Origin: CAVXJN01 sp963762165
GTDB taxonomy: Bacteria > Pseudomonadota > Gammaproteobacteria > JASBUN01
Assembly (NCBI GenBank): GCA_963762165.1
Contig: CAVXJN010000003.1
Location: 434,001-498,000 of the forward strand
Direction of reading: 5' to 3'
DNA: 64,000 nucleotides
Under the pieces are notes generated by a model. The model searched no databases, was not told where the DNA came from, and saw only the letters and a list, made by a program, of their open reading frames with translations. This document shows positions 63,452 to 64,000 of this stretch, one piece after another; the stretch's first letter is position 1; each line of letters begins with the position of its first letter. A program made the translations under genes and the position numbers.

Positions 63452-63886
63452 TCAGAGATGCGTGCGCGTCCACGCCAGCAGCGACGATTGGTCTACCGCA
63501 CCCGATCGGCGAGCCAATTCCCGTGCGCCTCTGAACAGAATCAGCGTCGGAATGCCGCGAATCCCGTATTCGGCAGCAGCATCGGGATTACGATCTGTAT
63601 CCAGCTTCAGCAACCTTACTTCAGGTTCCAACTGTGACGCGGCCTGCTCGTACACCGGCGCCATCATCTTGCATGGGCCGCACCATGGCGCCCAGAAATC
63701 GACCAGCACGGCGATGTCGTTGCGTTGCACCTGACGCGCCAAGTGCCGGCTGTCGACCGCAAAGGGCTGGCCGGTGAAAAGGGCCCGGCTACAGGATCCG
63801 CATTTGGCATCGGCAGCGGAACGCTCGGCGGGGACGCGGTTGATGCTGCCGCAATGGGGACAGACGATGTGACTTGCTCCGCTCAT
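63452..63886 (-). CDS. trxC: Thioredoxin 2
   Basis: A 144-residue thioredoxin with an N-terminal zinc ribbon: CPHCGS near residue 9 and CGSC near 29 make two CxxC pairs. The thioredoxin active site is FWAPWCGPCKMM (about residue 69), with cis-Pro in GIPTLI. It reduces disulfides in the cytoplasm and is often induced by oxidative stress. It lies 37 bases before secB. Confidence 0.95.
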   Translation of the reverse strand: MSGASHIVCPHCGSINRVPAERSAADAKCGSCSRALFTGQPFAVDSRHLARQVQRNDIAVLVDFWAPWCGPCKMMAPVYEQAASQLEPEVRLLKLDTDRNPDAAAEYGIRGIPTLILFRGARELARRSGAVDQSSLLAWTRTHL

Positions 63887-63931
63887 GCCAGCTCTCCCGG
63901 TGGTGTGCGAGTCGCTGCTCGCCGCCCGTGG

Positions 63932-64000
63932 TCAGCGACGGGAAAGCGGCAGGTTATCGCGTTGCCACGCGGTAATGCCACCGCGCAAATTGTAGACCGA
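63932..64000 (-). CDS. Rhodanese-domain protein, C-terminal end only (cut by window)
   Basis: Reading the minus strand from the window end gives SVYNLRGGITAWQRDNLPLS and RR before TGA at 63932. NLRGGITAWxxxxLPL is the characteristic end of single-domain rhodaneses found upstream of secB in gammaproteobacteria. The catalytic part is outside the window. It is 45 bases ahead of trxC on the same strand. Confidence 0.8.
   Translation of the reverse strand, partial: SVYNLRGGITAWQRDNLPLSRR

Noticed and set aside
1..64000. CRISPR arrays, tRNA or rRNA genes, prophage structural genes
   Set aside because: I looked for regularly spaced repeats, tRNA-like cloverleaf segments with TTCRA-type arms, and capsid, terminase or tail genes, and found none I could support. 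A covariance-model scan would be needed to exclude small RNAs.

Overview
The window is a chromosomal segment from a gammaproteobacterium of fairly high GC content. It contains the replication-origin neighbourhood in the order typical of gammaproteobacteria: glmS-glmU, the atp operon, parB-parA, rsmG, mnmG, then mnmE-yidC-yidD-rnpA-rpmH, dnaA, oriC, dnaN, recF, gyrB. The SHP/DHC cytochrome cluster, exported rhodanese, TusA and a stand-alone PP-loop thiolase-like protein suggest a sulfur- and redox-versatile lineage (Chromatiales or Acidiferrobacterales-like). That placement is inference only.

Region 1 (1-12.3 kb) is accessory DNA. It holds an exported nitrilase-family hydrolase, a PAS-GGDEF diguanylate cyclase, an HDOD protein, a TPR protein, an exported two-domain rhodanese and a cytochrome b561/SHP/diheme cytochrome c cluster. 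It also has a holin-sized membrane protein followed by a coiled-coil protein with a degenerate NlpC/P60-like tail. Long gene-poor gaps between these carry related short repeats, and one 246-bp segment (3' end of the coiled-coil gene plus downstream DNA) occurs twice, one copy decayed. At the glmS-proximal end is a small set of integron-type gene cassettes without a visible integrase: a HicA-HicB toxin-antitoxin pair and a three-TM membrane protein, each with its TAA stop inside an attC core site.

Region 2 (12.3-26.2 kb) is the intact core: glmS, glmU, atpCDGAHFEBI with a clear sigma-70 promoter, parB, parA, rsmG and a DUF302 gene inserted between rsmG and mnmG. Region 3 (26.2-43.1 kb) holds mnmG, a Trk/Ktr potassium system, a WspA-like chemoreceptor, mnmE, yidC, yidD, rnpA, rpmH, dnaA, oriC (DnaA boxes and an AT-rich stretch), dnaN, recF with two parS sites inside the gene, gyrB and dps.

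Region 4 (43.2-53.7 kb) has glyQ-glyS-mazG-like-gmhB-plsC on the minus strand. On the plus strand are an unknown helical protein, a PP-loop/NFACT-like protein with TusA, a cation diffusion facilitator, and glnA behind a sigma-54 promoter with NtrC-type boxes. Region 5 (53.7-64 kb) has ntrB-ntrC, a PhnD-like binding protein overlapping a GGDEF-EAL protein and a lipoprotein, pyrD, trmL, gpsA, secB, trxC and the end of a rhodanese gene.

Many essential genes between 26 and 60 kb (mnmG, mnmE, yidC, dnaA, dnaN, recF, gyrB, glnA, ntrB and others) carry single-base frameshifts, often in compensating pairs. I read these as uncorrected sequence indels rather than gene decay, and give full gene spans across them.
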